From Geodermatophilus telluris (GTDB taxonomy: Bacteria > Actinomycetota > Actinomycetes > Mycobacteriales > Geodermatophilaceae), in NCBI RefSeq assembly GCF_900102745.1, contig NZ_FMZF01000004.1, positions 248,001 to 312,000 on the forward strand: DNA of 64,000 nt, in the 5' to 3' direction. The notes below the pieces were generated by a model. That model was not told the DNA's origin. It made no database searches and was given only the letters and a program-made list of their open reading frames with translations. Positions 45,530-54,753 of this stretch are shown here, piece after piece (position 1 is the stretch's first letter; each line of letters begins with the position of its first letter). A program made the translations under genes and the position numbers.

Positions 45530-46236
45530 TCACCGGCCGACGGCGAGGGAGCCTCGACCCGAGCCCGGGCATCGAGGAGCGGCCTCCGCGTGATGATGGC
45601 GGCGGCCTCGCCGTCCCGTGCTCCAGCGGCGGCCTCGCCGTCCCGTGCTCCAGCGGCGGCCTCGCCGTCCCGTGCTGCAGCGGCGGCCTCGCCGTCCCGT
45701 GCTCCAGCGGCGGCCTCGCCGTCCCGTGCTGCACGGGCGGCCTCGCCGTCCCGTGCTCCAGCGGCGGCGGCCACGAGGTCGGACTGGAGCGACCAGAGTG
45801 GGCCGCCGTCGTTCTCCCGCGCCTCGGCGGCGCCCACCAGTCCATACGGGCGGCACCGCCTCCAAGGTGACTCCATCGTCTCGAGGAGGACTCGGTTGCC
45901 GGTGCTGTGTACAGGAGACGCAGCACCTCGTCCTCGCTGGGGCGACACCGAGTCGGCGTCGGCGGCCGCCTGGCGCGTGCGGCGGTGGGGACATCAGCGA
46001 GACGGTTGTCGGGTCGACGCGTCGTCTGCCCTCGGCAGCTGCCCGCGACGACCGTTCCCCGAGGCGGGCCCGGGCGGCAAGGCCGGCCTCCTCCAACCGC
46101 CTGGTCACCTCGAGGACCGGCCTGATGCTGGTTCCCGCCGGCGAGGTGTGGTGCCACGGACCTGCGACCGCGCCCCAGCGGGCCCGGTCCCGTTCGCGAA
46201 CGCGTCACCCAGGCTGGCGAAGACCCCTCCGTCAGC
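45530..46236 (-). pseudogene. GntR/FCD regulator, decayed, with internal tandem-repeat expansion
   Basis: Minus-strand fragments in different frames match the intact GntR at 42065. GGVFASLGDAFANGTGPAGA and GTSIRPVLEVTRRLEEAGLA represent the HTH. DEVLRLLYTAPGNRVLLE-type sequence and PWRRCRPYGLVGAAEAREN then PLWSLQSDLVAAA represent the FCD helices. At least three frameshifts separate them. The C-terminal ARDGEAA motif is repeated about six times through a 27-bp array. It lies downstream of solA on the same strand. Confidence 0.6.
45602..45765. repeat. 27-bp tandem repeat array, six copies
   Basis: Units built around GGCCTCGCCGTCCCGTGCT begin at 45604, 45631, 45658, 45685, 45712 and 45739, with exact 27-bp spacing and only a few substitutions (CTCCAGCGG, CTGCAGCGG or CTGCACGG in the variable part). 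There are no spacers, so it is not CRISPR. Read on the minus strand each unit is nine codons with the core ARDGE. Confidence 0.9.
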
Positions 46237-46266
46237 AGGGACGGAGGCTGGACGACGGGATCGGCG

Positions 46267-47427
46267 TCAACCGAGGGCGACAACGCTCGCCCGTGGCCCC
46301 GGTGCACGAGCGGGACGGTCGAGCGCGAACTGCGGTTCGGGCTGGCGGCGACCGCGAGCCAGCTCGCCGATGAGGTGGCCGAGCAGGGGGGCGAACTTCG
46401 CGCCGTGGCCGGAGCACGGTGATGCGACGACCACCGGACCACGTCGATCCAGGACGAAGTCCTCGTCGGCGGTGGTCGTGTACAGACACGTCGCGTCGGC
46501 GACCGGAACCTCCTCGAGACCGGGCATCCACGTCCGTACGTAGTCGAGGATCCGACTCCGCCGGGAAGTGTCGAGCACGGCCGCGGACGAGCCGGGCGCG
46601 ACCACCGGACCGGCATCGTGCTGGGCGACCTTGAACGCCGCCCTCGGTCCGCCGTCACTGCCCGACGGCAGCGCGAAGACCTGCATCTCCTCCTTGTGCA
46701 CGACCACGGGCCAGCTGACGTCAGGTTCCCGCCGCGGGAAGTGGAAGACGTGTTGCTGGGTGACCCGCATCGGCGGGAGGTCGATCCCCAGGCCTGATCC
46801 GGGGAGGAACTCCGGCATCCAGGGTCCGTTGGCCAGCACGACACTGCGCGCCCGCACCGACTCCTCGCCCGTGTGCACGGTGACGCCTGAATCGCCGTGG
46901 ACGTCGATCCGGTCGACGGAGGTCTCCGGGAAGAGTCGTGCGCCGTGTCCGGCCGCCTCGGCCAGGAAGGTCGTGACCGCGGCGTCGGCGTTGACAGTGC
47001 CGGCGTCAGGGTGGAACAGGACCGGACCGGTGAAGCGCATGCCCGGCCACCGGGCCTCGGCCTCGCGGGCACTCAGCAGCTCGTGCTGGACCTCCTCGGG
47101 CTGTTCGGCGAGGAAGGCGGCGATGCCCTCGGGGTCACGGACCCGACCGTGGTCGATGCCACCGGTCCACTGCAGCAACGAGGTCCCGCTCTCGCTCTCC
47201 AGCTCGGCCCACATCTGCTGAGCCTGCCCGGTCATCCTCAGGTACAGGGGGTCCTTGTACACCCGCCGGAAGATCCGTGAACTCCCGTGCGAGCTGCCGA
47301 GGGTGTGCCCGAACGCGTGCGCCTCGAAGAGGACGACGGACACGCCGGCCCGGGCCAGGGCCCACGCGGTCGAGGCACCGGTCAGCCCGGCGCCGACGAC
47401 GACGACCTCGACGTCAGGTGCGACCAC
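46267..47427 (-). CDS. solA: Monomeric sarcosine oxidase-family FAD enzyme (SolA/MSOX-like)
   Basis: This 386-residue protein has the FAD motif VVVVGAGLTGASTAWALA and the MSOX boxes HTLGSSHGSSRIFR and CSGHGAKFAP. Cys314 in CLYTTTADEDF aligns with the Cys315 that binds FAD covalently in Bacillus MSOX (CMYTxTPDEHF). The family demethylates sarcosine, N-methyltryptophan or N-methylproline, yielding formaldehyde and H2O2. It lies 3 bases after proline dehydrogenase in one operon, which makes N-methylproline or sarcosine a sensible substrate. Confidence 0.88.
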   Translation of the reverse strand: MVAPDVEVVVVGAGLTGASTAWALARAGVSVVLFEAHAFGHTLGSSHGSSRIFRRVYKDPLYLRMTGQAQQMWAELESESGTSLLQWTGGIDHGRVRDPEGIAAFLAEQPEEVQHELLSAREAEARWPGMRFTGPVLFHPDAGTVNADAAVTTFLAEAAGHGARLFPETSVDRIDVHGDSGVTVHTGEESVRARSVVLANGPWMPEFLPGSGLGIDLPPMRVTQQHVFHFPRREPDVSWPVVVHKEEMQVFALPSGSDGGPRAAFKVAQHDAGPVVAPGSSAAVLDTSRRSRILDYVRTWMPGLEEVPVADATCLYTTTADEDFVLDRRGPVVVASPCSGHGAKFAPLLGHLIGELARGRRQPEPQFALDRPARAPGPRASVVALG

Positions 47428-47430
47428 GGG

Positions 47431-48342
47431 TCAACCCCCGATGAGGGAGCGCAGGAACAGGAGCAGGTTGGCCGGCCGCTCGGCCATCCGGCGCATCAGG
47501 TACGGGTACCACTGAGAGCCGTAGGGCAGGTACACCCGGACGCGGTAGCCCTCCCGGGCCAGCTCCTGCTGCAACTGGCGGCGCACCCCGTACAGCATCT
47601 GGAACTCGAAGGCACGCCGGTCGATCCCGAGGCGATCCGCCTCGGACCTCACGTGTGCGATGCAGGCGTCGTCATGGGTGCCGAACGCCGGGTCGGGCAG
47701 GTTCTCCAGCGCCCAGGTCGTGAACCACTTGTAGCGTGCGGTCACCTCGTCCTTGTCCTGGGCCGCGGTCTCCAGCGACTCCAGGAAGGCTCCCTTGACC
47801 AACCGGATGCGCGGCTTGACCTCCTGGAACGACTGCAGGTCCGGCAGTGTCTGGCGCATGGCGGCCTGCATGGCGATCCGGGTCTGCTGGTGCCGGGGCA
47901 GAACGGCCCGGAAGGTCTCCAGGATCGCCTTGCCGACCGAGCTGGCCTCCATGTCCACCTCGACCAGCACGCCGTGCTCGTCCGCCGCGACGAGCAGCTT
48001 GTCGAGGTTCTGAGCACAGGCCCGCTGGTCGACGGCGACGCCGAGCTGGGACAGCTTCACCGAGACGCTGGACCCGGGTGCTCGCTCCGCCAGAGCGGGG
48101 AGGGCCTCGATGTACTCCTGGGTCGCTCTCTCCGCATCCGCCAGGTCCGTGACGGACTCGCCCAGCAGGTCGAGGCTCACCTCGAGCCCCTGTCGCCGCA
48201 GCTGGTCGGTGACCGCCATGGCGTCGTCGAGGGTGGTGCCCGCGACGTAGCGGGAGACCAAACCCCGGGTGAGTGGGGAGCGGCTGACCATCGCTCCGAG
48301 CTTCTGACTCTCGGATGCGACGAGGAGGAGTCGACTCGGCAT
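47431..48342 (-). CDS. pruB: Proline dehydrogenase (monofunctional, FAD-dependent)
   Basis: This 303-residue TIM-barrel flavoprotein oxidises L-proline to pyrroline-5-carboxylate and passes electrons to the quinone pool. Family blocks are SVSVKLSQLGVAVD, VEVDMEASSVGKAILETF, RLVKGAFLE, FATHDD-type FGTHDDACIAH, and FEFQMLYGVRRQLQQEL followed by RVRVYLPYGSQWYPYLMRR, the substrate and flavin contacts. ATG 48342 gives the normal actinobacterial length. It is divergent from pruA, and its promoter holds motif copy B. Confidence 0.93.
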   Translation of the reverse strand: MPSRLLLVASESQKLGAMVSRSPLTRGLVSRYVAGTTLDDAMAVTDQLRRQGLEVSLDLLGESVTDLADAERATQEYIEALPALAERAPGSSVSVKLSQLGVAVDQRACAQNLDKLLVAADEHGVLVEVDMEASSVGKAILETFRAVLPRHQQTRIAMQAAMRQTLPDLQSFQEVKPRIRLVKGAFLESLETAAQDKDEVTARYKWFTTWALENLPDPAFGTHDDACIAHVRSEADRLGIDRRAFEFQMLYGVRRQLQQELAREGYRVRVYLPYGSQWYPYLMRRMAERPANLLLFLRSLIGG

Positions 48343-48654
48343 CGGGATCTCCCGGAGTAGAGGGCGAGGACCACCTGGCCGCCGACGCTGCCGCGCGAAG
48401 GAGGCGGCCGGTCGTAGGCGGACTGCAGATGACACGACCCTAGGATGTGATCACAGATCAGGCAAGGCTGTTAGATGGCTCATGACTTCCTCGTGAAGGA
48501 CGGCCGGAGTCGTTCCTCGACCCATCCGGCCCGGGTAGCCAGTCCAGAAATTTCTATGTAGCTTCAGTCGGGAGTTCGCGGACCACGGCCCCAACAGCCA
48601 CTCCTCGCCGCACGTGGCGGGCGGTCCAGTCACATCTCTCGAAGGCGGTTTCCG
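48343..48654. promoter_or_regulatory. Divergent pruB/pruA promoter with regulatory motif copy B
   Basis: On the minus strand, 48460-48446 reads TGATCTGTGATCACA, followed by TCCTAGGG (48445-48438). It matches copy A at 38006-38028 in 22 of 23 bases, and stands about 104 bases before the pruB start. A further AT-rich palindrome AGAAATTTCT (48546-48555) with TATGTA just after it is a plausible pruA core promoter element. Confidence 0.65.
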
Positions 48655-50304
48655 ATGACCACTCCACACACCAGCGTGACCGGCAACCTCCGAGTGCCGG
48701 CTCCGTTCAACGAGTCCCCACGGGACTTCGCCCCCGGGTCCCTGGAGGCGACCCGCGTCCTCAAGGAGATCGACCGGGTCCGTGGGCAGGTCCGGGAGCT
48801 GCCCCATGTGATCGACGGCGAGCGACTGCCGCTGGCCGCACGGACGAACGTGGTCGCCCCCCACGACCACGGGCACGTGCTGGGGCACTTCTCCCCCGCC
48901 GGTGAACGTGAGGTGACCGCAGCCATCGAGGCCGCTCTGCGGGCTCGCCCGACGTGGTCCCGCACGCCGTGGTGGGATCGGACCGCGATCTTCCTCCGGG
49001 CGGCTGACCTGGTCACTGGCAAGTACCGGGACGAACTGCTCGCCACCACCATGCTGGGCCAATCGAAGACCTTCCACCAGGCCGAGATCGACATCAACGA
49101 GCTGGCGGACTTCTTCCGGTACAACGCCTCCTTCGCGGCGCAGATCTACGACACCCAGCCGCAGTCGGTGCCCGGGGCCTGGAACCAGATGGACCATCGC
49201 CCCCTGGAGGGCTTCGTCCTCGCCATCACACCGTTCAACTTCACGGCGATCGCGGGCAACCTTCCCTCGACTCCGGCTCTGATGGGCAACGTGGTGGTGT
49301 GGAAGCCGTCGGAGAAGTCAGCGCTCAGCAGCGAGGTCGTCATGCGCGTGTTCGAGGAGGCCGGCCTCCCGCCGGGGGTCATCAACCTCGTGCACGGGTC
49401 CGGCGCCGACGTCACTGCCGTCGCGCAGCAGAGCCCGCACCTGGCCGGCATCACCTTCACCGGCTCCACCGCGGTCTTCCGCCAGCTGTGGAAGAGCACC
49501 GCGGCGAACATCGATCGTTACCGCAGCTACCCGCGGCTCGTCGGGGAGACGGGCGGCAAGAACGCGGTCATCGCGCACGCCTCGGCCGATCCCGAGGCGC
49601 TGGTCACCGCCCTCGTCCGGGGCGCCTTCGAGTACCAGGGCCAGAAGTGCTCCGCGGCGTCGCGGACCTACATCCCGCGCAGCCTGTGGGCGTCCGTCGA
49701 GGCGCCGCTGGTCGAGACGACGGCGAACCTGCGGGTCGGGGACGTGACCCAGCACGAGACCTTTGTGGGTGCGGTCATCGACGGGGCCTCCGTGCGGCGC
49801 CTCGAGCAGGCGATCGAGCGCGGTAAGGCACTCGACAGTCACCAGCTGCTCGTCGGTGGCAGGACGCGCAGTGAGGAGGGCTGGTTCGTCGACCCGACGA
49901 TCTTCCAGACCACCGACCCGCACGCCATCACGATGTCCGAGGAGTTCTTCGGGCCACTCCTCAGCGTCTACGTCTACGAGGACGACGAGTGGGACCGGAC
50001 GCTACGACTCGTCGACCAGACCAGCGACTATGCGTTGTGCTGCTCCGTCTTCGCCGGCGACCGCCGCGCCATCTCGCAGGCCCTGGACGTCCTGCGTGAC
50101 GCGGGCGGCATGACGTACGTCAACGACAAGCCGACGGGGGCGTCCATCGGCCAGCAGTCCTTCGGCGGCAGCAGGGGCTCAGGGACGAACGACAAGACCG
50201 GTTCCCCTCTGGCCCTGCAGCGGTGGATCACCGGGCGGTTCATCAAGGAGACGTTCAGCCCGGCACACGACTGGACTTACCCCTACATGGGTCAGCGCGG
50301 CTGA
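48655..50304 (+). CDS. pruA: L-glutamate gamma-semialdehyde (P5C) dehydrogenase
   Basis: This 549-residue aldehyde dehydrogenase of the P5CDH type oxidises glutamate semialdehyde to glutamate with NAD+. It has AITPFNFTAIAGNLPSTPAL for cofactor binding, the family Glu in VGETGGKNA and catalytic Cys332 in YQGQKCSAASR. Its length and N-terminal arm match actinobacterial PruA. It is transcribed divergently from proline dehydrogenase, giving a complete proline-to-glutamate route. Glutamate dehydrogenase is encoded at 61133. Confidence 0.94.
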   Translation: MTTPHTSVTGNLRVPAPFNESPRDFAPGSLEATRVLKEIDRVRGQVRELPHVIDGERLPLAARTNVVAPHDHGHVLGHFSPAGEREVTAAIEAALRARPTWSRTPWWDRTAIFLRAADLVTGKYRDELLATTMLGQSKTFHQAEIDINELADFFRYNASFAAQIYDTQPQSVPGAWNQMDHRPLEGFVLAITPFNFTAIAGNLPSTPALMGNVVVWKPSEKSALSSEVVMRVFEEAGLPPGVINLVHGSGADVTAVAQQSPHLAGITFTGSTAVFRQLWKSTAANIDRYRSYPRLVGETGGKNAVIAHASADPEALVTALVRGAFEYQGQKCSAASRTYIPRSLWASVEAPLVETTANLRVGDVTQHETFVGAVIDGASVRRLEQAIERGKALDSHQLLVGGRTRSEEGWFVDPTIFQTTDPHAITMSEEFFGPLLSVYVYEDDEWDRTLRLVDQTSDYALCCSVFAGDRRAISQALDVLRDAGGMTYVNDKPTGASIGQQSFGGSRGSGTNDKTGSPLALQRWITGRFIKETFSPAHDWTYPYMGQRG

Positions 50305-50353
50305 TCCGGAGGACGAACCCCACGGCGGCGGCGCCGCTCAGTCTCGCCGCCTC

Positions 50354-50395
50354 CCCGAGGGCCCGGTCGCCGCGCCGGCCGATTGGGCCCTCGGG
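50354..50395 (+). terminator. Hairpin after pruA
   Basis: CCCGAGGGCCC (50354-50364) pairs with GGGCCCTCGGG (50385-50395) across a 20-base loop, between pruA and mscR. Confidence 0.45.
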
Positions 50396-50445
50396 TCGTC
50401 CATCCCACCGAACCGACCACCACAAGCGAAGGAAGGAAGGGCCAC

Positions 50446-51537
50446 GTGCCATACGAGGTGAGGGGCGTCGTCGCCCGCGGCAAGGGAGCACCGGTCACCG
50501 TCGAGACGGTCCTGGTACCCGACCCCGGCCCGGGTGAGGCCGTGATCGACGTGCAGGCGTGCGGCGTCTGCCACACCGACCTGCACTACCGCGAGGGCGG
50601 CATCAACGACGAGTTCCCGTTCCTGCTCGGACACGAGGCCGCCGGCACCGTGGCCGCCGTCGGCGAGGGCGTGACGAACGTGGCCGTCGGCGACTTCGTC
50701 GTCCTGAACTGGCGGGCCGTCTGCGGGCAGTGCCGCGCCTGCCTCAAGGGGCAGCTCCAGTACTGCTTCGACACGCACAACGCCGCGCAGAAGATGACGC
50801 TGGCCGACGGCACCGAGCTGTCCCCGGCGCTGGGCATCGGCGCGTTCGTGGAGAAGACGCTGGTCCACTCGGGGCAGTGCACGAGGGTCGACCCCGAGAC
50901 CCCGGCCACCGCCGCCGGGCTGCTCGGCTGCGGCGTGATGGCCGGCGTCGGCGCGGCGATCAACACCGGCGCGGTGCGACGCGGGGAGTCCGTCGCCGTC
51001 TTCGGCTGCGGCGGCGTGGGCGACGCCGCCATCGCCGGTGCCAAGCTGGCCGGGGCGACGACGATCGTGGCCGTCGACGTCGACGACCGGAAGCTGGCCT
51101 GGGCGCGGCAGTTCGGCGCCACCCACACCGTCAACTCCCGCGAGACCGACCCGGTCGAGGCCATCCGCGGCCACACGGGCGGGTTCGGTGTGGACGTCGC
51201 CATCGACGCAGTCGGCCGCCCGGAGGTGTTCACCCAGGCCTTCCACGCCCGCGACCTCGCCGGCCGCGTCGTCCTGGTGGGCGTCCCCACCCCGGACATG
51301 CAGCTCACCCTGCCCATGATCGAGCTCTTCGGCCGCGGCGGGGCGCTGAAGTCGAGCTGGTACGGCGACTGCCTGCCCAGCCGCGACTTCCCGATGCTCG
51401 CCGACCTCTACCGGCAGGGCCGCTTCCCGCTGGCGGACTTCGTCACCGAGACCATCGCCCTCGACGACGTGGAGAAGGCCTTCGAGAAGATGCACGCCGG
51501 AGAGGTGCTGCGTTCCGTCGTGGTGCTGGACAAGTGA
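50446..51537 (+). CDS. mscR: S-(hydroxymethyl)mycothiol dehydrogenase
   Basis: This 363-residue zinc-containing class III alcohol dehydrogenase oxidises the formaldehyde-mycothiol adduct with NAD+. The catalytic zinc ligands are Cys39 and later His/Cys ([14 protein letters not shown]), and the structural zinc site is Cys93, Cys96, Cys99, Cys107. GxGxxG appears as [14 protein letters not shown] 50446 follows GGAAGGAAGG. The MBL-fold gene overlaps its end. Formaldehyde from N-demethylation in this island is the likely load. Confidence 0.92.
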   Translation: MPYEVRGVVARGKGAPVTVETVLVPDPGPGEAVIDVQACGVCHTDLHYREGGINDEFPFLLGHEAAGTVAAVGEGVTNVAVGDFVVLNWRAVCGQCRACLKGQLQYCFDTHNAAQKMTLADGTELSPALGIGAFVEKTLVHSGQCTRVDPETPATAAGLLGCGVMAGVGAAINTGAVRRGESVAVFGCGGVGDAAIAGAKLAGATTIVAVDVDDRKLAWARQFGATHTVNSRETDPVEAIRGHTGGFGVDVAIDAVGRPEVFTQAFHARDLAGRVVLVGVPTPDMQLTLPMIELFGRGGALKSSWYGDCLPSRDFPMLADLYRQGRFPLADFVTETIALDDVEKAFEKMHAGEVLRSVVVLDK

Positions 51538-52142
51538 CCGCCCGCATCGAGAAGGCCGTCATCAGCGGCGTCTTCAGCCTCGACGGGCAGGACTTCGACG
51601 TCGACAACAACGTCTGGCTCGTCGGCGACGACGACGAGGTGCTCGTCATCGACGCCCCGCACCGCGCCGAGCCGATCGTCGAGGCCATCGGCGGGCGGAG
51701 GGTCACCGCGATCGTGCTCACCCACGGGCACAACGACCACGTCACCGCCGCCGTCGACCTGCGCGAGGCCACCGGCGCGCCGATCTGGTTCAACCCCGCC
51801 GACCTGATGCTCTGGAAGGTGGTGCATCCGAGGGCACTGCCCGACCACCCCCTCGGTCACTGCGCCCGGTTCGACGTGGCGGGCACGACGTTGGCTTCCG
51901 TGCACACCCCCGGCCACTCGCCGGGCAGCACCTGCCTGTACGCGCCGGCCCTGGCCACGGTGTTCACCGGCGACACGCTGTTCTGCGGCGGGCCCGGCGC
52001 CACCGGGCGGTCCTACAGCGACCACCCGACGATCGTCCGGTCGATCCGGTCACACCTGCTCACCCTGCCGGGCGACACCACCGTCAAGACCGGCCACGGC
52101 GACGACACCACCATCGCCACGGAAGTGCACAACGTGTCCTGA
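51534..52142 (+). CDS. MBL-fold hydrolase paired with MscR (putative S-formylmycothiol hydrolase)
   Basis: This 202-residue metallo-beta-lactamase-fold protein has the zinc motif THGHNDH (His64, His66, Asp68, His69), TPGHSPGS and GDTLF loops and a C-terminal GHG. GTG 51534 overlaps the mscR stop. A glyoxalase-II-like hydrolase is fused by synteny to mscR in many actinobacteria, where it is thought to hydrolyse S-formylmycothiol to formate and mycothiol. That function is inferred from the pairing. Confidence 0.85.
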   Translation: MTARIEKAVISGVFSLDGQDFDVDNNVWLVGDDDEVLVIDAPHRAEPIVEAIGGRRVTAIVLTHGHNDHVTAAVDLREATGAPIWFNPADLMLWKVVHPRALPDHPLGHCARFDVAGTTLASVHTPGHSPGSTCLYAPALATVFTGDTLFCGGPGATGRSYSDHPTIVRSIRSHLLTLPGDTTVKTGHGDDTTIATEVHNVS

Positions 52143-52399
52143 GCTCGTCCCACGCCGGGGACCGGTCGCTCCTCGTGTCGCCAGCTCCCAACCGCCGCGG
52201 CTGCAGCCGCGGGCCTCGGTCACCACCGATCCCGCGCTGCGGCCCTGCCGCGCACGCCGTCCGCGCCACCAGCGCCGGGGAACAACTCGGGCATCGCTGT
52301 CGGACCGCACCGACCCTGGCCGCCTGGACGCACCGGGCGGACCGGGCCACGGCCGCGGAAAGGCTTACCCACGTTCCCCACGTCGACGGAGGAGACGGC

Positions 52400-53452
52400 A
52401 TGACGTTCCGGAGGATGTTCCAGGCCGTCGACGTGCACTCGGGCACGCCGATGAGGGTCGTCACGGGTGGAGTGCCGACCATCCCCGGGGAGACCGTCTA
52501 TCAGCAGATGCGCTGGCTGGCGGAGCACGACGACCAGCTGCGCCTGCTGATGCTGCGCGAACCCCGCGGATACCCGGCCGCGTGCTGCAACCTCGTCGTA
52601 CCGGCGAGACACCCCGACGCGGCGGCCGGCTACATCATCATGGAACAGCTGGAATACCCCGTCATGAGCGGCGGGAACACCATCGCCGTCGCGACGGTCC
52701 TCCTGGAGACCGGCATGATCCCCATGGAGGAGCCCATCACGGAGTTCCAGCTGGAGGCGCCAGCCGGCCTCATCGGCATCCGGGCGGAGTGCAGGGACGG
52801 CAAGGTCACCCAGGTGACCTTCCAGAACGTCCCCGCCTTCGCCGCCCACCTGGACGCTGTGATCGACGTGCCGACGCTCGGGAAGGTCACGGTCGACGTC
52901 GCCTGGGGCGGCATGTTCTACGTCATCGCTGACGTCCGCCAGTTCGACGGACTCCGACTGCAGCCCGAGTGCGGTGGAGAGCTCACCCGGGTCTCCGCAC
53001 TGGTCCTGCGGGCCGCACAGGACCAGCTCGAGGTCGCACACCCGGACTATCCGGACATCGGGATCACCATCGCGCAGCTCTCGGGCCCCACCGACAACCC
53101 GATCGCGGACTGGCGCAACGCCGTCACCATGGCCAGCGGCCCGATCAGCTTCGACGACCCCTCGACCTGGACAGGAGCGCTGGACCGCTGCCCCTGTGGC
53201 ACGGGCACCTGCGCGAAGATGGCCGTTCTGCACGCCAAGGGCGAGTTGGAGCTCGACCAGCCCTTCCGCCACGAGGGCCTCCTGGGAACCGTCTACACCG
53301 GGAACCTGGTGGACCAGACCGAGGTCGGCGGGCGCCCGGGCGTTGTCCCCACCATCGGGGGGCAGGCGTGGATCTCCGGGTTCGGCACCTACGTGCTCGA
53401 CCCGACGGACCCCTTCGTGAACGGCTTCACGGTCGGCGACCTCTGGGCCTGA
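52400..53452 (+). CDS. Proline racemase-superfamily protein (Ser/Cys type), putative hydroxyproline dehydratase/epimerase
   Basis: This 350-residue protein has the family start FQAVDVHSGTPMRVV and the second catalytic block DRCPCGTGTCA with Cys266. The first catalytic position, Cys in proline racemase (MCGHG) and Thr in trans-3-hydroxyproline dehydratase, is Ser90 here (MSGGNT), and the following His is Gly. Simple racemisation of proline is therefore unlikely. Ser/Cys members are reported to act on hydroxyprolines. ATG 52400 follows GGAGGAGA. It lies upstream of a zinc-independent dehydrogenase-like gene on the same strand. Confidence 0.88.
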   Translation: MTFRRMFQAVDVHSGTPMRVVTGGVPTIPGETVYQQMRWLAEHDDQLRLLMLREPRGYPAACCNLVVPARHPDAAAGYIIMEQLEYPVMSGGNTIAVATVLLETGMIPMEEPITEFQLEAPAGLIGIRAECRDGKVTQVTFQNVPAFAAHLDAVIDVPTLGKVTVDVAWGGMFYVIADVRQFDGLRLQPECGGELTRVSALVLRAAQDQLEVAHPDYPDIGITIAQLSGPTDNPIADWRNAVTMASGPISFDDPSTWTGALDRCPCGTGTCAKMAVLHAKGELELDQPFRHEGLLGTVYTGNLVDQTEVGGRPGVVPTIGGQAWISGFGTYVLDPTDPFVNGFTVGDLWA

Positions 53453-53537
53453 ACGGTCCGGTCCCCTGGAGGCCACCGCCAACGCGGTCCCATCGACGAC
53501 CCGCCAGGCTGCGCGGACACGAGTGAGAGGAACTTGG

Positions 53538-54629
53538 ATGGTGCTGCCCAGGACGATGGCCGCCGTCCTCCTGACCGGCCATGGCGGCTTGGACCGCCTC
53601 GAGTATCGAACGGACGTACCGGTTCCCCAGCCGAGGAGGGGTGAGGTCCTCATCCAGGTCGCCGCAGCCGGGGTCAACAACACCGACATCAACACGCGCA
53701 TCGGTTGGTACTCGAAGTCGGTCACGTCCGAGACCGGCGAAGGTGGTGCAGCGGGTTTCGACACCGTCGACGACGTGGACGCCACGTGGTCGGGTGCCGC
53801 CCTCGAGTTCCCGCGCATCCAGGGCGCGGACGTCTGTGGCCGGATCGTGGACGTCGGCGAGGGGGTCTCGCGCGACCGCATCGGTGTACGCGTCCTCGTC
53901 CGCAACATGCTGCGCACGCCGGTCGACTACCGACCCTTCGAGTGCTGGACCTTAGGTAGCGAGTGCAACGGCGGGTTCGCGCAGTTCACGGTCGCGCCGT
54001 CCCGAGAGACCTACGCCGTGGTCAGCGACCGGAGCGATGAGGAACTCGCAGCCGTGCCGTGCGCCTACTCGACCGCGGAGAACATGCTGCACCGAGCCGG
54101 GGTCGGCACGGCCCGAGTGCTCGTCACCGGCGCCTCCGGGGGTGTCGGACTGGCTGCGGTGCAGCTGGCCAAACGCCGGGGTGCGACGGTGATCGCGGTG
54201 TGCTCGGCCGCGAAGGCGGCCGACGTGGCGGCACAGGGAGCGGATGTCACCGTCGACCGCGGTGCAGACCTGGGCAGTACGCTCGGCGAGGCATCTGTCG
54301 ACGTGGTGATCGATCTCGTCGGCGGCCCTCGGACGTCGAGGCTCCTGGACGTCCTGCGCCCCGGTGGTCGTTACGCCGTCTCCGGCGCCATCGGCGGGCC
54401 GATCGCCGAGATCGATCTGCGGACGATCTACCTGAAGGACCTGTCCGTCCTCGGTTGCACGTTCCAGGAGGACGAGGTCTTCGAGAACCTGATCAGGTAC
54501 GTCGCGGACGGTGACGTGCGGCCGGTGGTCTGCCGTACGTACCCGCTGCAGGAGATCGCCCGCGCCCAGGAGGACTTCCTCAGGAAAGAGCACACTGGGA
54601 AGCTGGTGCTCATCCCGCCGGCTCCGTGA
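53538..54629 (+). CDS. MDR-family zinc-type alcohol dehydrogenase/quinone oxidoreductase
   Basis: This 363-residue medium-chain reductase has GVNNTDINTR in the substrate domain and the cofactor motif VTGASGGVGLAAVQLAKRRGA. The zinc-binding Cys ligands of true alcohol dehydrogenases are not evident, so it is closer to the quinone-oxidoreductase group. ATG 53538 follows GAGAGG. It is 85 bases after the proline-racemase-family gene. It may reduce an unsaturated or keto intermediate, but the substrate is unknown. Confidence 0.85.
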   Translation: MVLPRTMAAVLLTGHGGLDRLEYRTDVPVPQPRRGEVLIQVAAAGVNNTDINTRIGWYSKSVTSETGEGGAAGFDTVDDVDATWSGAALEFPRIQGADVCGRIVDVGEGVSRDRIGVRVLVRNMLRTPVDYRPFECWTLGSECNGGFAQFTVAPSRETYAVVSDRSDEELAAVPCAYSTAENMLHRAGVGTARVLVTGASGGVGLAAVQLAKRRGATVIAVCSAAKAADVAAQGADVTVDRGADLGSTLGEASVDVVIDLVGGPRTSRLLDVLRPGGRYAVSGAIGGPIAEIDLRTIYLKDLSVLGCTFQEDEVFENLIRYVADGDVRPVVCRTYPLQEIARAQEDFLRKEHTGKLVLIPPAP

Positions 54630-54753
54630 TCCCGGGAGAGGGCGTGATCACCGGGATCGGGATGGGAGCGGCCCCAGCAGGCATGTGGTCTCGGGCCCAC
54701 GCCGGTCCCCCGTCCTGAGTGGCGGGAGGCCACCGGCGTGTTCCCACCGCGCC

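Noticed and set aside
45602..45765. Possible CRISPR array
   Set aside because: Repeats are directly abutting 27-bp units with no unique spacers, and no cas genes are present.
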